Below, piece by piece: positions 1-8,438 of a stretch of 64,000 nt of DNA. Under the pieces are notes generated by a model that searched no databases, was not told the DNA's origin, and saw only the letters and a list, made by a program, of their open reading frames with translations. Position numbers and translations under genes: made by a program. Position 1 is the stretch's first letter; each line of letters opens with the position of its first letter. Source of the stretch: Desulfuromonadaceae bacterium (lineage in GTDB: Bacteria > Desulfobacterota > Desulfuromonadia > Desulfuromonadales > JAHYIW01); NCBI GenBank assembly GCA_019429445.1, contig JAHYIW010000020.1, forward strand, positions 1 through 64,000, in the 5' to 3' direction.

Positions 1-1681
1 TTTTTTGTGGCGCACCAACCGGCGAACCACTGCCGGTATACGCGTAGTCATAGAACAGCCCGCCAAGTTTGATCGACATACGCGGATTGACATCAAAAAT
101 ATAATACGCTTCGTAAACTTCGCCCCGTACAGCCAGCTTGCTGCCAAGCATATCATCCTGCGCCTGGGTGAACGGAGTCCAGTATTTCGAGCCATAGTTA
201 TATTCGAAACCGACCTTCCCCATCGGTGCCGGTACCTGCACACCAACATAGACACCGTAACCGTCCTGAGCTGAATCATCAGCAACTGTGTTGGTTGGCA
301 CCATCATGAAGTTATCATTGACACTGTCCCCATCGGTGTCAATACCAACCGCCTTATAGACATTGTCAGAACCCATGCCGCCAAACATACCTGCTTTACC
401 ATTGGACTTCAGCTCAGTATAGCCGAGCGAAGCGAAATACTTGATACCATTATCTTCTTCGCGGCCCAGCCCGAGACCGATGAGCTTCATGTCACCGATA
501 ACGGTGGAAGGCTGATAACGAGTGACAAAGTTCATGTTTGGGAAGTTCTGCATGTCCTGGTTCATGGTTGGAGCAAAGAGTGGAGCAAATTCAGTTGGGA
601 AAGCAAAGGTTCCCTTGAACCCGTCATTGACATCCTGCGCTGCAAAGGCGGTTAACTGAATAAAGTTGGTGCCGTCGGCAAGAATATCGATATTGAATCC
701 ACCGAGATGCGTGTCCTTGGTCACGATATTGTTAAACATTTCACCGTTACCCTGCTCCGACTCAAAACCCTGGCCGTAGCAGAAGCGGATATTCATACCC
801 TCAAGAATATCGCCGAGGTCGTAACCTACAGTGATGCCGTCAAAGTTGAAGTGAACCAGGTGACCCGAGGGAGTCCCGCCGCGCATTTCGTTTTCACGAT
901 ACTGGCTGGGGGAGCCATAAGTCGAAGGACGACGACCAATTGAAAGATAAAATGGAGTTCCGCCAATATCTTTCCAGTTAAAGTAGGCACGCTCAACCCG
1001 GAGGAAGTCACCGGTGGTGTTACCGCCATCAGTACCGTCCTGAGTAAAAGCATCCCAGGAATCAAACACCTTAACGCCAGTGGAATCGCCCCACCCTTTA
1101 TACATTGCCAAACGACCAGAGAAATCAACGTTGTCGTAAACTTTGGCTTTCATGTTGAGACGCAGGCGGGTGGTGTAAGCAATATCATTATTGATGTCAG
1201 AGACTGCATGCTTGGGATAAAGCATCGGCATGTAGCCTACACCAACAGAGGCTCCACCACCAAACGCACCCATCATGGTTCCGATCTGACTAAAGAGCTC
1301 TGGGTAGTGGGTAGCAACAGCAGCAAAGGCCTGTTCAGTTGAACTCACAGGAATACCTGGCGGAAGGTTTTCCGGGTTAAATGCACCATAGTTGTCGGCG
1401 AAAAGATTAGTAAAAAAATCATCCATATCAACCGCTACGCCGGGGCTCCAAGTGATATTTTTATAGTGTAGAGAATCCGCCTTGGTGCGCAGGTCGCCGG
1501 TAAAAGTAATCCGGTCAGTCGCCGTATGAACCTCGTTCGCATCGATACGGTCATTAAGGTCCCCAATCTCGGCGACCAACGCATCAAGTTTCTTCTGCAG
1601 ATCGTCAACATTTGATGCCGCCAGCAGCGAAGCGGGGCATGCCAGCAGAACCGCCAGCAACACAACAAACAGTTTAGTCAT
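1..1681 (-). CDS. DUF3373-type outer-membrane porin-like protein, C-terminus beyond the window
   Basis: The frame is open from the ATG at 1681 to the left edge, giving about 560 residues with no stop, so the C-terminus is missing. A signal peptide (MTKLFVVLLAVLLA, Ala-rich cleavage region) is followed by a short coiled-coil-like stretch (DDLQKKLDALVAEIGDLNDR) and then alternating aromatic and Gly/Asn-rich segments such as FLRVERAYFNWKDIGGTPFY, typical of a beta-barrel. The start is supported by AGAAGGAGAT just upstream. It lies 27 bp behind a small c-type cytochrome, so the two are probably one operon. Family assignment to DUF3373 is from recognition of the pattern; a role as a porin, perhaps beside the cytochrome, is inference. 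Confidence 0.8.
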   Translation of the reverse strand, partial: MTKLFVVLLAVLLACPASLLAASNVDDLQKKLDALVAEIGDLNDRIDANEVHTATDRITFTGDLRTKADSLHYKNITWSPGVAVDMDDFFTNLFADNYGAFNPENLPPGIPVSSTEQAFAAVATHYPELFSQIGTMMGAFGGGASVGVGYMPMLYPKHAVSDINNDIAYTTRLRLNMKAKVYDNVDFSGRLAMYKGWGDSTGVKVFDSWDAFTQDGTDGGNTTGDFLRVERAYFNWKDIGGTPFYLSIGRRPSTYGSPSQYRENEMRGGTPSGHLVHFNFDGITVGYDLGDILEGMNIRFCYGQGFESEQGNGEMFNNIVTKDTHLGGFNIDILADGTNFIQLTAFAAQDVNDGFKGTFAFPTEFAPLFAPTMNQDMQNFPNMNFVTRYQPSTVIGDMKLIGLGLGREEDNGIKYFASLGYTELKSNGKAGMFGGMGSDNVYKAVGIDTDGDSVNDNFMMVPTNTVADDSAQDGYGVYVGVQVPAPMGKVGFEYNYGSKYWTPFTQAQDDMLGSKLAVRGEVYEAYYIFDVNPRMSIKLGGLFYDYAYTGSGSPVGAPQK

Positions 1682-1708
1682 TGTCAATCTCCTTCTAAAT
1701 AGAAAACA

Positions 1709-2029
1709 TTAACCACAGGTCTGTGGCTGGTCGGAATCCTTGGCATGGTTGAACAGAAACTGATTGATATCTTTCATCTGCTTGTCGTCGATATCTTTCC
1801 ATGCAGCCGGGTCATGCTGTTTTTTGTCAAAAAAACGATCCCACTGTTTCATGGTCTTGCTCAATGGAGTGATTTTGCCTCCGGCAGCACCATCTTCATG
1901 ACATACCTTGCAATTTTTTTTGAACAGGTACTTCCCTTTTTTCGGATTGCCACCTTCGATGGCCAAAGCCAGATTGGCAGTGAATGCAAGCAGTACGAGT
2001 GAAACGATAATCTTGCCTGACAGTTTCAT
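1709..2029 (-). CDS. small monohaem c-type cytochrome, periplasmic
   Basis: A 106-residue secreted protein with an N-terminal signal peptide (MKLSGKIIVSLVLLAFTANLALA) and one haem-binding motif, CKVCH, at residues 40-44. Met60 in SKTMKQW could be the second axial ligand, as in class I cytochromes c. The C-terminus carries a further lone Cys (QPQTCG). GGAGGAAAATC precedes the ATG. The gene is first in an operon with the DUF3373 porin-like gene, which hints at electron transfer to or across the outer membrane. The cytochrome call is firm; the partner relationship is inferred from spacing alone. Confidence 0.88.
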   Translation of the reverse strand: MKLSGKIIVSLVLLAFTANLALAIEGGNPKKGKYLFKKNCKVCHEDGAAGGKITPLSKTMKQWDRFFDKKQHDPAAWKDIDDKQMKDINQFLFNHAKDSDQPQTCG

Positions 2030-2124
2030 GATTTTCCTCCGTCCTGGTTGAGACCCTTCTCTAACTGAACAGAATGAGGTGGGTCGAGTTTTTTATCGGG
2101 GCACCGGCCACTAATTGTATATTC

Positions 2125-2154
2125 TGTATATTTCGAATTCACGACTTATGCCAA
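2125..2154 (-). promoter_or_regulatory. candidate sigma-70 promoter for the cytochrome/porin operon
   Basis: Reading the minus strand, TTGGCA is followed after 18 bases by TATACA. This would start transcription roughly 90 bases upstream of the cytochrome ATG. The surrounding sequence is much more AT-rich than the coding regions. Pattern match only. Confidence 0.35.
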
Positions 2155-2318
2155 GAAAGCGTCTATTCCAGATATTCATATACATTAATAATGGAGTAGC
2201 AAAAGATAATGTGTGTGAAAAAATGAATAATTCTTATTTATTTCCGATACCTGGCGGCAATAACAATAGCACCGGAAATTGGCATTTCAATAAAAAGTTC
2301 TAATTTACCTTCTAGTCG

Positions 2319-2352
2319 AAAAAAAAAGACGGGACCCCGGTCCCGTCTTTTC
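2319..2352 (-). terminator. rho-independent terminator, probably bidirectional
   Basis: A near-perfect hairpin with arms AAAAGACGGGACC and GGTCCCGTCTTTT around a two-base loop, with A and T tracts on both sides. It lies about 100 bp after the stop of the minus-strand barrel gene starting at 3395 and before the cytochrome promoter region, so it separates the two minus-strand units. Confidence 0.85.
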
Positions 2353-2447
2353 GCGTGTGTATTGTTTGCTATATGGCATTTTCCAGTCGTGTCCCAACGT
2401 TGACAATATCGGGACACGACTAAAAAGCAGAATATCCTTATAATTGA

Positions 2448-3395
2448 TCAGAATTCAATGTTCGGACGTAAAATGATGGTGTATTCGGAGTCGTTCGGGC
2501 CGCGGTAACGCAGGCTGTAGCGGGCGGAACTTTCCCAGATAAAACCGAGGTCGAGGGAGAGCCCGAGATCGAAGTTTTTCAGCGGATATTTTTTGCCAAT
2601 GGTCACTTCCTGACGGATAAAGCGGCCATCGTTCAGCGAAAAATCGCTTTGCAGGTTGATGTTACTGTTGGGGAGCAGCGCAAAAACGGGGCTGTCGAAG
2701 TCGAGGTTGTTGCGCCGCATGCCGATGTAGGCAGAATCTGCAATCCCTTGATTTTCATGCAGCGTGCTGCCGACGCGGAAGCTCCAGCGATGGATGACGT
2801 TGGCGAATTCGCGATCACCTTTGAGCTTCCACTCGACCTGCAACCATTTGTCGTTGATCAGTTCATTGTCTTTGATGTGCTGGTCGCCGACACTGAACAT
2901 CCAGCCCATATAGCCCTTGTTGGTTGCCTTGCGCTCTTCTCCGGGGCGAACCAGGGTTACCACGTTGCCGAAAAAAAAGGTCAGGGCATACGGTTCCTGG
3001 AAGCCGGCGGTGAGTGATTCAATCAGATTGCTGTCGCCGAACTTCCCTTTGTCATAGTGACGACGATGATTCTTTTTCAGGTAGACACCGAGAATCGGCA
3101 GTGGGTCGACGCTTAATTCGAGCAGAAAAAAATGTGGCGGCCACGAAGTCAGGAGGAGTTGACGATAGATATCGATTTCATTCGTAACGTTGAGGTCGGG
3201 AACCGGATCATCGGTGAGTGGCACAAAAAATCCGACATTTGAGTAGTAGGCGTCTGGTTCGACAACGATTTCCAGCGCTGGTGTTGGCGGTTCGCTGCCA
3301 AGCGCGACGCACGGGTTGAAGGTGAGGCCGAAAAAAATCAGTAACGACAGCCGGAAGGCGTATTTTAATGAACGGTTGCGGCGTGGGGAAACCAT
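2448..3395 (-). CDS. predicted outer-membrane beta-barrel protein, unknown function
   Basis: A 315-residue protein with a basic N-terminus, a hydrophobic signal segment (residues about 12-32, ending at CVALGSEP), then a mainly beta-strand body of alternating hydrophobic and polar residues. It ends in phenylalanine (RPNIEF), as many outer-membrane barrels do. A strand-rich C-terminal third (DLGLSLDLGFIWESSARYSL) supports a barrel. I do not recognise the family. It is followed by a strong terminator and is divergent from folK, so it is probably a single-gene unit. Confidence 0.7.
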   Translation of the reverse strand: MVSPRRNRSLKYAFRLSLLIFFGLTFNPCVALGSEPPTPALEIVVEPDAYYSNVGFFVPLTDDPVPDLNVTNEIDIYRQLLLTSWPPHFFLLELSVDPLPILGVYLKKNHRRHYDKGKFGDSNLIESLTAGFQEPYALTFFFGNVVTLVRPGEERKATNKGYMGWMFSVGDQHIKDNELINDKWLQVEWKLKGDREFANVIHRWSFRVGSTLHENQGIADSAYIGMRRNNLDFDSPVFALLPNSNINLQSDFSLNDGRFIRQEVTIGKKYPLKNFDLGLSLDLGFIWESSARYSLRYRGPNDSEYTIILRPNIEF

Positions 3396-3527
3396 AAATT
3401 TTCCAAGGGGGAAGAGCTGAAGTTGTTCTCTGCGTGAAGATAGCAGCCGGATCGGTTAATTTCAAGATGGAACCGTCGCGGTAATTGACGACTGCTGCTG
3501 GCTGTGCTTTAATTGGCCCCTGGTGAT

Positions 3528-4025
3528 ATGATGATAACGGCATTATTGGGCCTCGGCTCAAATCTTGGAGACCGGGAAGCATATTTGGTTGCGGCGCGTG
3601 CGGATCTGGAAGCACATCCGCGCATCCGCCTTGACCGTTCGTCCGGTCTCTTTAATACCGCTGCGGTTGGCGGACCGCCGAATCAGCCGGATTATTTGAA
3701 TGCGGTGTTGCTGGTCGTTACATCACTCCCCCCGGCGGTGTTACTGGCCTGTTGCCAGGAACTTGAACAGCGCGCCGGTCGTGAGCGCCAGATTCGCTGG
3801 GGAGCACGCACCCTTGATGTTGATCTGCTCTGTTATGATGCGCTGGTACTCAATGAGCCCGATTTGCAGCTGCCCCACCCCCGGTTGCATGAGCGCCGTT
3901 TTGTTTTGGAACCGTTGTGTGACCTGGTGCCGGATTGGCCGCATCCGGTGTCTGGCGAGACGTTCGCCTCATTATTAAACAAACTTCCCGTCTCCGGAGT
4001 CCAGCGCTTGCGGACAATATGGTAG
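3528..4025 (+). CDS. folK: 2-amino-4-hydroxy-6-hydroxymethyldihydropteridine diphosphokinase
   Basis: HPPK transfers pyrophosphate from ATP to 6-hydroxymethyl-dihydropterin in folate synthesis. The protein begins with the family signature GLGSNLGDRE and contains the active-site block RWGARTLDVDLLCYD near residues 90-105, with the conserved Arg and the two Asp that bind magnesium. The C-terminal LPHPRLHERRFVLEPL is also typical. About 165 residues is normal. An upstream TTG at 3513 is in frame, but ATG ATG at 3528/3531 fits homologues better; the ribosome-binding site is weak. Four bases separate it from the next gene. Confidence 0.93.
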   Translation: MMITALLGLGSNLGDREAYLVAARADLEAHPRIRLDRSSGLFNTAAVGGPPNQPDYLNAVLLVVTSLPPAVLLACCQELEQRAGRERQIRWGARTLDVDLLCYDALVLNEPDLQLPHPRLHERRFVLEPLCDLVPDWPHPVSGETFASLLNKLPVSGVQRLRTIW

Positions 4026-4029
4026 CAAA

Positions 4030-4281
4030 ATGATTCGATTACTGATTTTTGGCGCATTGGCCTGGATCGTTTACTCACTGGCAAAAAGATGGCTGCGCAC
4101 GGTCCTGCCTCCGTCAACCGCCACGCAGGGTCCGCTCTCCCGCCAAGGGGAACCGATGGTCGAGGATCCGCAGTGCGGAACATTTATTCCGACGGATGCG
4201 GCGATCAGTGCTACGGTCGCGGGGAAGAAAATTTATTTCTGTTCCAAAGAGTGTTGTGATACCTATCTGAAAACCCACTGA
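4030..4281 (+). CDS. PP0621/TRASH-like small membrane-anchored metal-binding protein
   Basis: An 83-residue protein. One N-terminal transmembrane helix ([18 protein letters not shown]) is followed by a short soluble domain with Cys49 (EDPQCGTF) and a CSKECC cluster at residues 71-76. This resembles the TRASH/YHS-type metal-binding fold and the small PP0621 family. Metal binding is inferred from the Cys spacing. It sits 4 bp after folK and 22 bp before the transaldolase, so it is probably co-transcribed with both. Confidence 0.75.
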   Translation: MIRLLIFGALAWIVYSLAKRWLRTVLPPSTATQGPLSRQGEPMVEDPQCGTFIPTDAAISATVAGKKIYFCSKECCDTYLKTH

Positions 4282-4303
4282 AAAGCTTTTTTGCGGAGGA
4301 CCA

Positions 4304-4951
4304 ATGAAATTTTTTATCGATACTGCCGAAGTTGACGAGATTCGCGCGGCTAATGAACTGGGACTGGTTGACGGCGTAACGACCAACCCTTCGCTGATCG
4401 CCAAGAGCGGTCGTGATTTTTACGAAGTTATTCGGGAGATTGCAACGATCGTCTCCGGCCCGATTTCCGCCGAGGTGATTGCCCTCGATGCGGAAGGGAT
4501 GGTGGCGGAGGGGCGCGAGCTGGCGAAGCTGGCCCCCGGCCAGATCGTCATCAAGTTGCCGATGACCGAAGCGGGGCTCAAGGCCACGCGCATTTTTTCT
4601 GCCGAAGGGGTCAAAACTAATGTGACGTTAGTGTTCTCGCCACTCCAGGCGTTGCTGGCTGCCAAAGCCGGGGCCACCTATGTGTCACCGTTTGTCGGTC
4701 GTCTCGACGACATCGGCCACGACGGCATGGAAGGGGTCGAACAGATCCGCGCACTCTTTGTCAATTACGGTTATGACACCGAGATCATCGTCGCATCGGT
4801 GCGTGGACCGCAACATGTCCTCAGTGCCGGGCTGATCGGCGCGGATATCTGCACAATTCCCTATGGCGTGATCAAGCAGCTGGCCAAACACCCGCTGACC
4901 GATATCGGCATCGAAAAATTTCTTGCGGACTGGAAAAAAACGCAAGAGTAA
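4304..4951 (+). CDS. fsa: small-type transaldolase (fructose-6-phosphate aldolase family)
   Basis: A 215-residue protein of the short transaldolase/FSA family, cytoplasmic. It has the opening [13 protein letters not shown], the DGVTTNPSL motif, the Schiff-base lysine K84 in IVIKLPMT, and the NVTLVFS and YVSPFVGR blocks of the barrel. GCGGAGGACC precedes the ATG. In bacteria lacking the long transaldolase this type usually carries out the pentose-phosphate transaldolase reaction; sequence alone cannot separate that from fructose-6-phosphate aldolase activity. A transketolase gene lies at the right end of the window. Confidence 0.9.
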   Translation: MKFFIDTAEVDEIRAANELGLVDGVTTNPSLIAKSGRDFYEVIREIATIVSGPISAEVIALDAEGMVAEGRELAKLAPGQIVIKLPMTEAGLKATRIFSAEGVKTNVTLVFSPLQALLAAKAGATYVSPFVGRLDDIGHDGMEGVEQIRALFVNYGYDTEIIVASVRGPQHVLSAGLIGADICTIPYGVIKQLAKHPLTDIGIEKFLADWKKTQE

Positions 4952-5010
4952 TGCCCGCCTCGAGGCACGGCAAGGGTTAAAAACTTTCGGTTAACCGTGA
5001 GAATGAAACA

Positions 5011-5053
5011 GAAAGAGCCCGCAACGGTGATGATCCGTCTCGGGCTCTTTTCG
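5011..5053 (+). terminator. rho-independent terminator after the folK-transaldolase operon
   Basis: Arms AAAGAGCCCG and CGGGCTCTTT enclose about 20 bases and are followed by a short T run. It lies 60 bp after the transaldolase stop and between convergent genes. Confidence 0.85.
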
Positions 5054-5127
5054 TTCAAGGTGAAATCGCCATGCTGCCGCGTTTTGACCATTATAAATTC
5101 CGCGATTTATCAGCGATTTGCAAAATA

Positions 5128-5316
5128 TCAGTCATCTGTACCGGAGCCTTTCGGGGTCATTCCCTGGGGCGGGGTGTTTCCGGACAGGTACAATTCACGG
5201 CGCCGACAGGCTTCGACGAGTGAGCCGCGACAGTACAATTGGGCCATTTCGGCGAGTTTGGAATCTTTTTTTGTTGCTTGAAAAAAATCACATTGTAGAT
5301 CGCATGGGCGCGCCAT
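5128..5316 (-). CDS. small four-cysteine protein, conserved-hypothetical type
   Basis: A 62-residue soluble protein starting at the ATG preceded by an excellent GGGAGGAGGTTGATT; a longer in-frame extension upstream lacks such a site. Cysteines at 5, 9, 29 and 37 (PCDLQC, LYCRGSLVEAC) suggest a metal site or disulfides. Similar short proteins opening with a Cys pair and an FF motif are common in Desulfuromonadales genomes, but I know no function. The C-terminus is Pro/Gly-rich and probably disordered. Confidence 0.72.
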   Translation of the reverse strand: MARPCDLQCDFFQATKKDSKLAEMAQLYCRGSLVEACRRRELYLSGNTPPQGMTPKGSGTDD

Positions 5317-5413
5317 AATCAACCTCCTCCCGCCAATCACATATTCTTGCATGAATCATCATCTGCAATCGCAGCAGTAATCTATCTTAGCAATAAATGT
5401 TCCGTTTTTTGAT

Positions 5414-6325
5414 TTACAACTGCTCCGGGGTAAAAGGGACGACCTGGTCGATGGTAGCACTGTCGGTCAGGAGCATAACCAGCCGGTCAACGCCGAGGGC
5501 AATGCCGGCCGAGGGGGGCATCGTTTGCATCGCGCCCAGAAATTTTTCCGGAATTTGCCAGGGATCTTTTCCCAGCGCGCGGCGGTGCGCTTCGTCGCGT
5601 TCAAAACGGGTGCGTTGTTCGCCAGGGTCGGTCAGTTCAGAGAAGGCGTTAGCCAGCTCCAGCCCGCCAAGGTAGAGCTCAAAACGTTCCGCGACCAGCG
5701 GGTTGGCTGGACTTTTACGTGCCAGTGCCGCCAGTGGCGCGGGATATTCCGTCAGGAAGATCGGTGCTGGACCGAGTTGGGGCTCGATCTGCTCGGTCAA
5801 CAGCTCATCGAAGCGATCTGTCGCCAAGGCGGTCGCGACCGAAATCCTGGTGTGCCGCGCAAACGCCTCTGCGATGGTCATGCGCGGCCACGGCGGGCTC
5901 AAGTCGATCTTCTGCCCCTGATAGGTAAAACTTTGTGCCGGGATCAATGCCCCCAAAAGTTCTTCGCATTCGGTCATCAGGCGGTGATAATCAACCCCGG
6001 CGCGATACCATTCAAGCAAGGTGAATTCCGGCAGATGGCGGGCGCCCCGCTCCCCGTCGCGCCAGACGTGACAGAGCTGGAAAAGGCGCTTGTGACCTGC
6101 CGCCAGGAGCCGTTTCATGCACAGTTCCGGTGAGGTTTGTAACCACTGCTCACCGCTGGCAATGGCGTCGATGTGCAGTTCCGGGGCATTGGCGGGAATC
6201 CGCTGCGGCGTGTCTACTTCGAGAAAATCACGTTCAATGAAGAAAGCCCGGATCGACTGGATGATCCGGGCTCGCTGTTCCAGCTGGCGCTGTTTACGGG
6301 CCAATGCCCAGTTTGGTTCTGTCAT
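5414..6325 (-). CDS. epmA: elongation factor P lysyltransferase EpmA (GenX/PoxA)
   Basis: A 303-residue class II lysyl-tRNA-synthetase paralogue without the anticodon-binding domain. It attaches (R)-beta-lysine to the loop lysine of EF-P in the cytoplasm. Motif 2 region WRDGERGARHLPEFTLLEWY and motif 3 GIALGVDRLVMLL are visible. The ATG at 6325 is preferred because a start at 6418 would overlap efp by 44 bp; a GTG two codons upstream is an alternative. It lies 49 bp downstream of efp on the same strand, matching its substrate. No EpmB-type lysine aminomutase is in the window. Confidence 0.9.
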   Translation of the reverse strand: MTEPNWALARKQRQLEQRARIIQSIRAFFIERDFLEVDTPQRIPANAPELHIDAIASGEQWLQTSPELCMKRLLAAGHKRLFQLCHVWRDGERGARHLPEFTLLEWYRAGVDYHRLMTECEELLGALIPAQSFTYQGQKIDLSPPWPRMTIAEAFARHTRISVATALATDRFDELLTEQIEPQLGPAPIFLTEYPAPLAALARKSPANPLVAERFELYLGGLELANAFSELTDPGEQRTRFERDEAHRRALGKDPWQIPEKFLGAMQTMPPSAGIALGVDRLVMLLTDSATIDQVVPFTPEQL

Positions 6326-6374
6326 ACGCACACCCTGGTTGGTCTCTTTTCTCCGCCGGGCTTCCGCTGAAGTT

Positions 6375-6938
6375 TTATTCCTTGACGCGGGTGACGTAGT
6401 CGCCGGTCCTGGTGTCAATCTGAATCAGGGTGCCTTGTTCGACAAAGGATGGAACCTGCAGGGTGTAGCCGGTTTCGACGGTTGCCGGTTTGTTGTTGCC
6501 GGCGGCGGTATCTCCCTTGACCCAGGGGTCTGACTCGGTGACACGGAGGGTGACGAAGTTTGGCAAGGTAATGCCGATGCCGCGCTCCCCGTGCATCAGG
6601 ATCTCGACTTCCATGTTGTCGACCAGAAAATATTTATCATCCCCCAGGACGTCCGCGGTCAGAACGATCTGCTCGTAATTCTTCTGATCCATGAAAACGT
6701 AGCCGGTTTCATCCTGATACAGGAACTGCATGTCGCGTTCATCCAGGCTGGCCGGTTCAAACGATTCACCGGAGCGGTAGGTGCGGTCAAAAAGCGACCC
6801 GGTAATCATGTTGCGTAGTTTGCATTTGTAGAGGGCCTGCCCCTTGCCCGGCTTGGTGAAATCAAACTGAACGACGACGTGCGGCTCCCCGTCGATCATC
6901 ACTTTCAGACCTTTTTTCAGGTCGGCGCATGAGTACAT
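6375..6938 (-). CDS. efp: elongation factor P, lysine type
   Basis: A 187-residue EF-P, which rescues ribosomes stalled at polyproline. Three domains are present: KOW-like N-domain, the central OB fold and a C-terminal OB fold ending with TLQVPSFVEQGTLIQIDTRTGDYVTRV. The exposed loop is FTKPGKGQALYK, with K32 at the position of the modified lysine (K34 in E. coli). AAAGGAG precedes the ATG. Having epmA directly downstream supports beta-lysylation of K32. It is divergent from the second EF-P-like gene at 7115. Confidence 0.96.
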   Translation of the reverse strand: MYSCADLKKGLKVMIDGEPHVVVQFDFTKPGKGQALYKCKLRNMITGSLFDRTYRSGESFEPASLDERDMQFLYQDETGYVFMDQKNYEQIVLTADVLGDDKYFLVDNMEVEILMHGERGIGITLPNFVTLRVTESDPWVKGDTAAGNNKPATVETGYTLQVPSFVEQGTLIQIDTRTGDYVTRVKE

Positions 6939-7114
6939 TAAATTCTCCTTTAGCGGTTATGTGAAAGACGCATGAATTATTACTGAGGGACCGCATTTAA
7001 GCATAAAAGCGCTTCTTCTGTCATGGAAAATATAAGAGACCGATTGCTTTGCTGTCAGGCGTTGTGCTACATTCGCGCGCAAATTTACCAATCAGCCCAC
7101 CAAGGAGAAATGAT

Positions 7115-7678
7115 ATGATTACAACGGCCGATTTTAAGCGTGGTCTGGTAATCCAGATCGAGGGGGCCCCTTGTCTAATCCTCGATATCCATCAACAGTC
7201 ACCCTCCGCCCGAGGCGGGAATACGCTGGTTAAAACCAAATATCGCAACCTGCTGACCGGTCAGGTCCTTGAACGGGCATTCAAGTCCGGAGACAAGCTG
7301 GACGAGGCTGACTTTGAAAAACGCAAAGGCCAGTTTCTCTATGCCGAGGCCGATGGAGGGGTTTTTATGGATCTTGAGAATTATGAGCAGTACGAGGTCG
7401 GGGCAGAGATGTTCGCCCCGGTCAAGGGGTATCTGCGCGATGGCACCGATCTGATGCTCGGTGTTTTTGAGGGTCGGGTGGTCAGTGTTGAGCCGCCGAT
7501 GATCGTTGAGTTGATGGTGACAGAAACCGCTCCGGCGATCAAAAATGCCACCGCCCAGGCACAAACCAAGGAAGCGATTCTTGAAACCGGGATGACGCTC
7601 CAGGTCCCCGGTTATCTCGAAACGGGGGAGACCATCAAGGTTGACACGCGCGAGGGGCGGTTTGTCTCACGCGCCTGA
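7115..7678 (+). CDS. efpL: EF-P-like protein, EfpL/YeiP type
   Basis: A 187-residue EF-P paralogue with the same three-domain layout (start MITTADFKRGLVIQI, end TIKVDTREGRFVSRA). The domain I loop reads QQSPSARGGNTLVK: the tip is Arg33, not Lys, as in E. coli YeiP/EfpL, so it should not be a substrate for EpmA. The ATG at 7115 follows CAAGGAGAAATGAT; an upstream in-frame extension lacks support. It faces away from efp across 176 bp, so both may share a control region. Translation-factor role is from family knowledge. Confidence 0.9.
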   Translation: MITTADFKRGLVIQIEGAPCLILDIHQQSPSARGGNTLVKTKYRNLLTGQVLERAFKSGDKLDEADFEKRKGQFLYAEADGGVFMDLENYEQYEVGAEMFAPVKGYLRDGTDLMLGVFEGRVVSVEPPMIVELMVTETAPAIKNATAQAQTKEAILETGMTLQVPGYLETGETIKVDTREGRFVSRA

Positions 7679-7682
7679 AGGG

Positions 7683-8438
7683 TTATTCCTTGGCACGATG
7701 GGTGGTTTTAAAGCGTTTAATCCAGCTCTGTAATTCTGCTTCTTCCTGGGCGAGTTCAAAAGCATTGATCAGGCCGCGGTGCAGCGAAACCGCCACCGCC
7801 CGATTGCGCAGGTTAAGGGCGTCACCGGCTTTTTCAGTGATGAACTGTTCCTGGTCGATGCCAAGTTTGATGTAGAGATTGTTCAGGCGGCTCTGTACTC
7901 CGCGGCGCGAGAGATAGCGGCGTTGGGCGATAAGATTGTCCGTCAACCCGAGAGAGATATCGATCAAGGCCTCATATTCGATATCGGAGAGTGCCGTCTG
8001 GGAGTGCCCGGTGCGCCCCTGAATCTTGCGGACTTCGGGGTCAATCCAGCACTGCTCGTCGAGCAGGACGGTGCGCACCGCATTTTCGATGCGCTCTTTG
8101 TCGCTCGATTTGAGCACATAGCCGTAAACGGTTTCCGGCGGCACACTCTTCGCCAGCGCGCGCACGTACATCTCATCCTTGAACTGACTCCAGAAAATTA
8201 TCCGTGCCGCCGGGCGTTTTTCCCAGAGGGCGTGGGCAAAATCGATACCGTTAAGCTCCGGCATCTGGATATCGCTGATCACCAGCGGGACCTCGTGCGC
8301 CAGCGCCAACTCCAGTGCCACCGCGCCGTTAGAAGCGTGTTCAACCCGGGGTGGTGTCGGCCAGCGCTTGAGTAGACGTTCCAGAAATTCGAGATCTTTG
8401 GGATTGTCTTCGGCGATGACGATATTAATCAGCGACAT
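7683..8438 (-). CDS. NarL/FixJ-type response regulator
   Basis: A 251-residue DNA-binding regulator. The receiver domain covers about residues 5-125, with acidic pocket E10-D11, phospho-acceptor D56 in VISDIQMPE, and a late Lys in YVLKSSDKE. A LuxR-type helix-turn-helix follows at about 155-205 (LGLTDNLIAQRRYLSRRGVQ), after which there is an unusual C-terminal tail of about 45 residues. CAGGAGAACCC precedes the ATG, and the start overlaps the end of the kinase gene by 14 bp, so the pair is co-translated. Target genes are unknown. Confidence 0.88.
   Translation of the reverse strand: MSLINIVIAEDNPKDLEFLERLLKRWPTPPRVEHASNGAVALELALAHEVPLVISDIQMPELNGIDFAHALWEKRPAARIIFWSQFKDEMYVRALAKSVPPETVYGYVLKSSDKERIENAVRTVLLDEQCWIDPEVRKIQGRTGHSQTALSDIEYEALIDISLGLTDNLIAQRRYLSRRGVQSRLNNLYIKLGIDQEQFITEKAGDALNLRNRAVAVSLHRGLINAFELAQEEAELQSWIKRFKTTHRAKE

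Larger units (their letters stand above)
2030..2447. other. intergenic region, 418 bp, no convincing gene
   Basis: AT-rich stretch between two minus-strand genes. It holds the strong hairpin at 2319-2352 and a possible promoter at 2125-2154. A 62-codon plus-strand frame at 2115-2303 has no ribosome-binding site and no recognisable features, so I do not call it. Confidence 0.7.
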
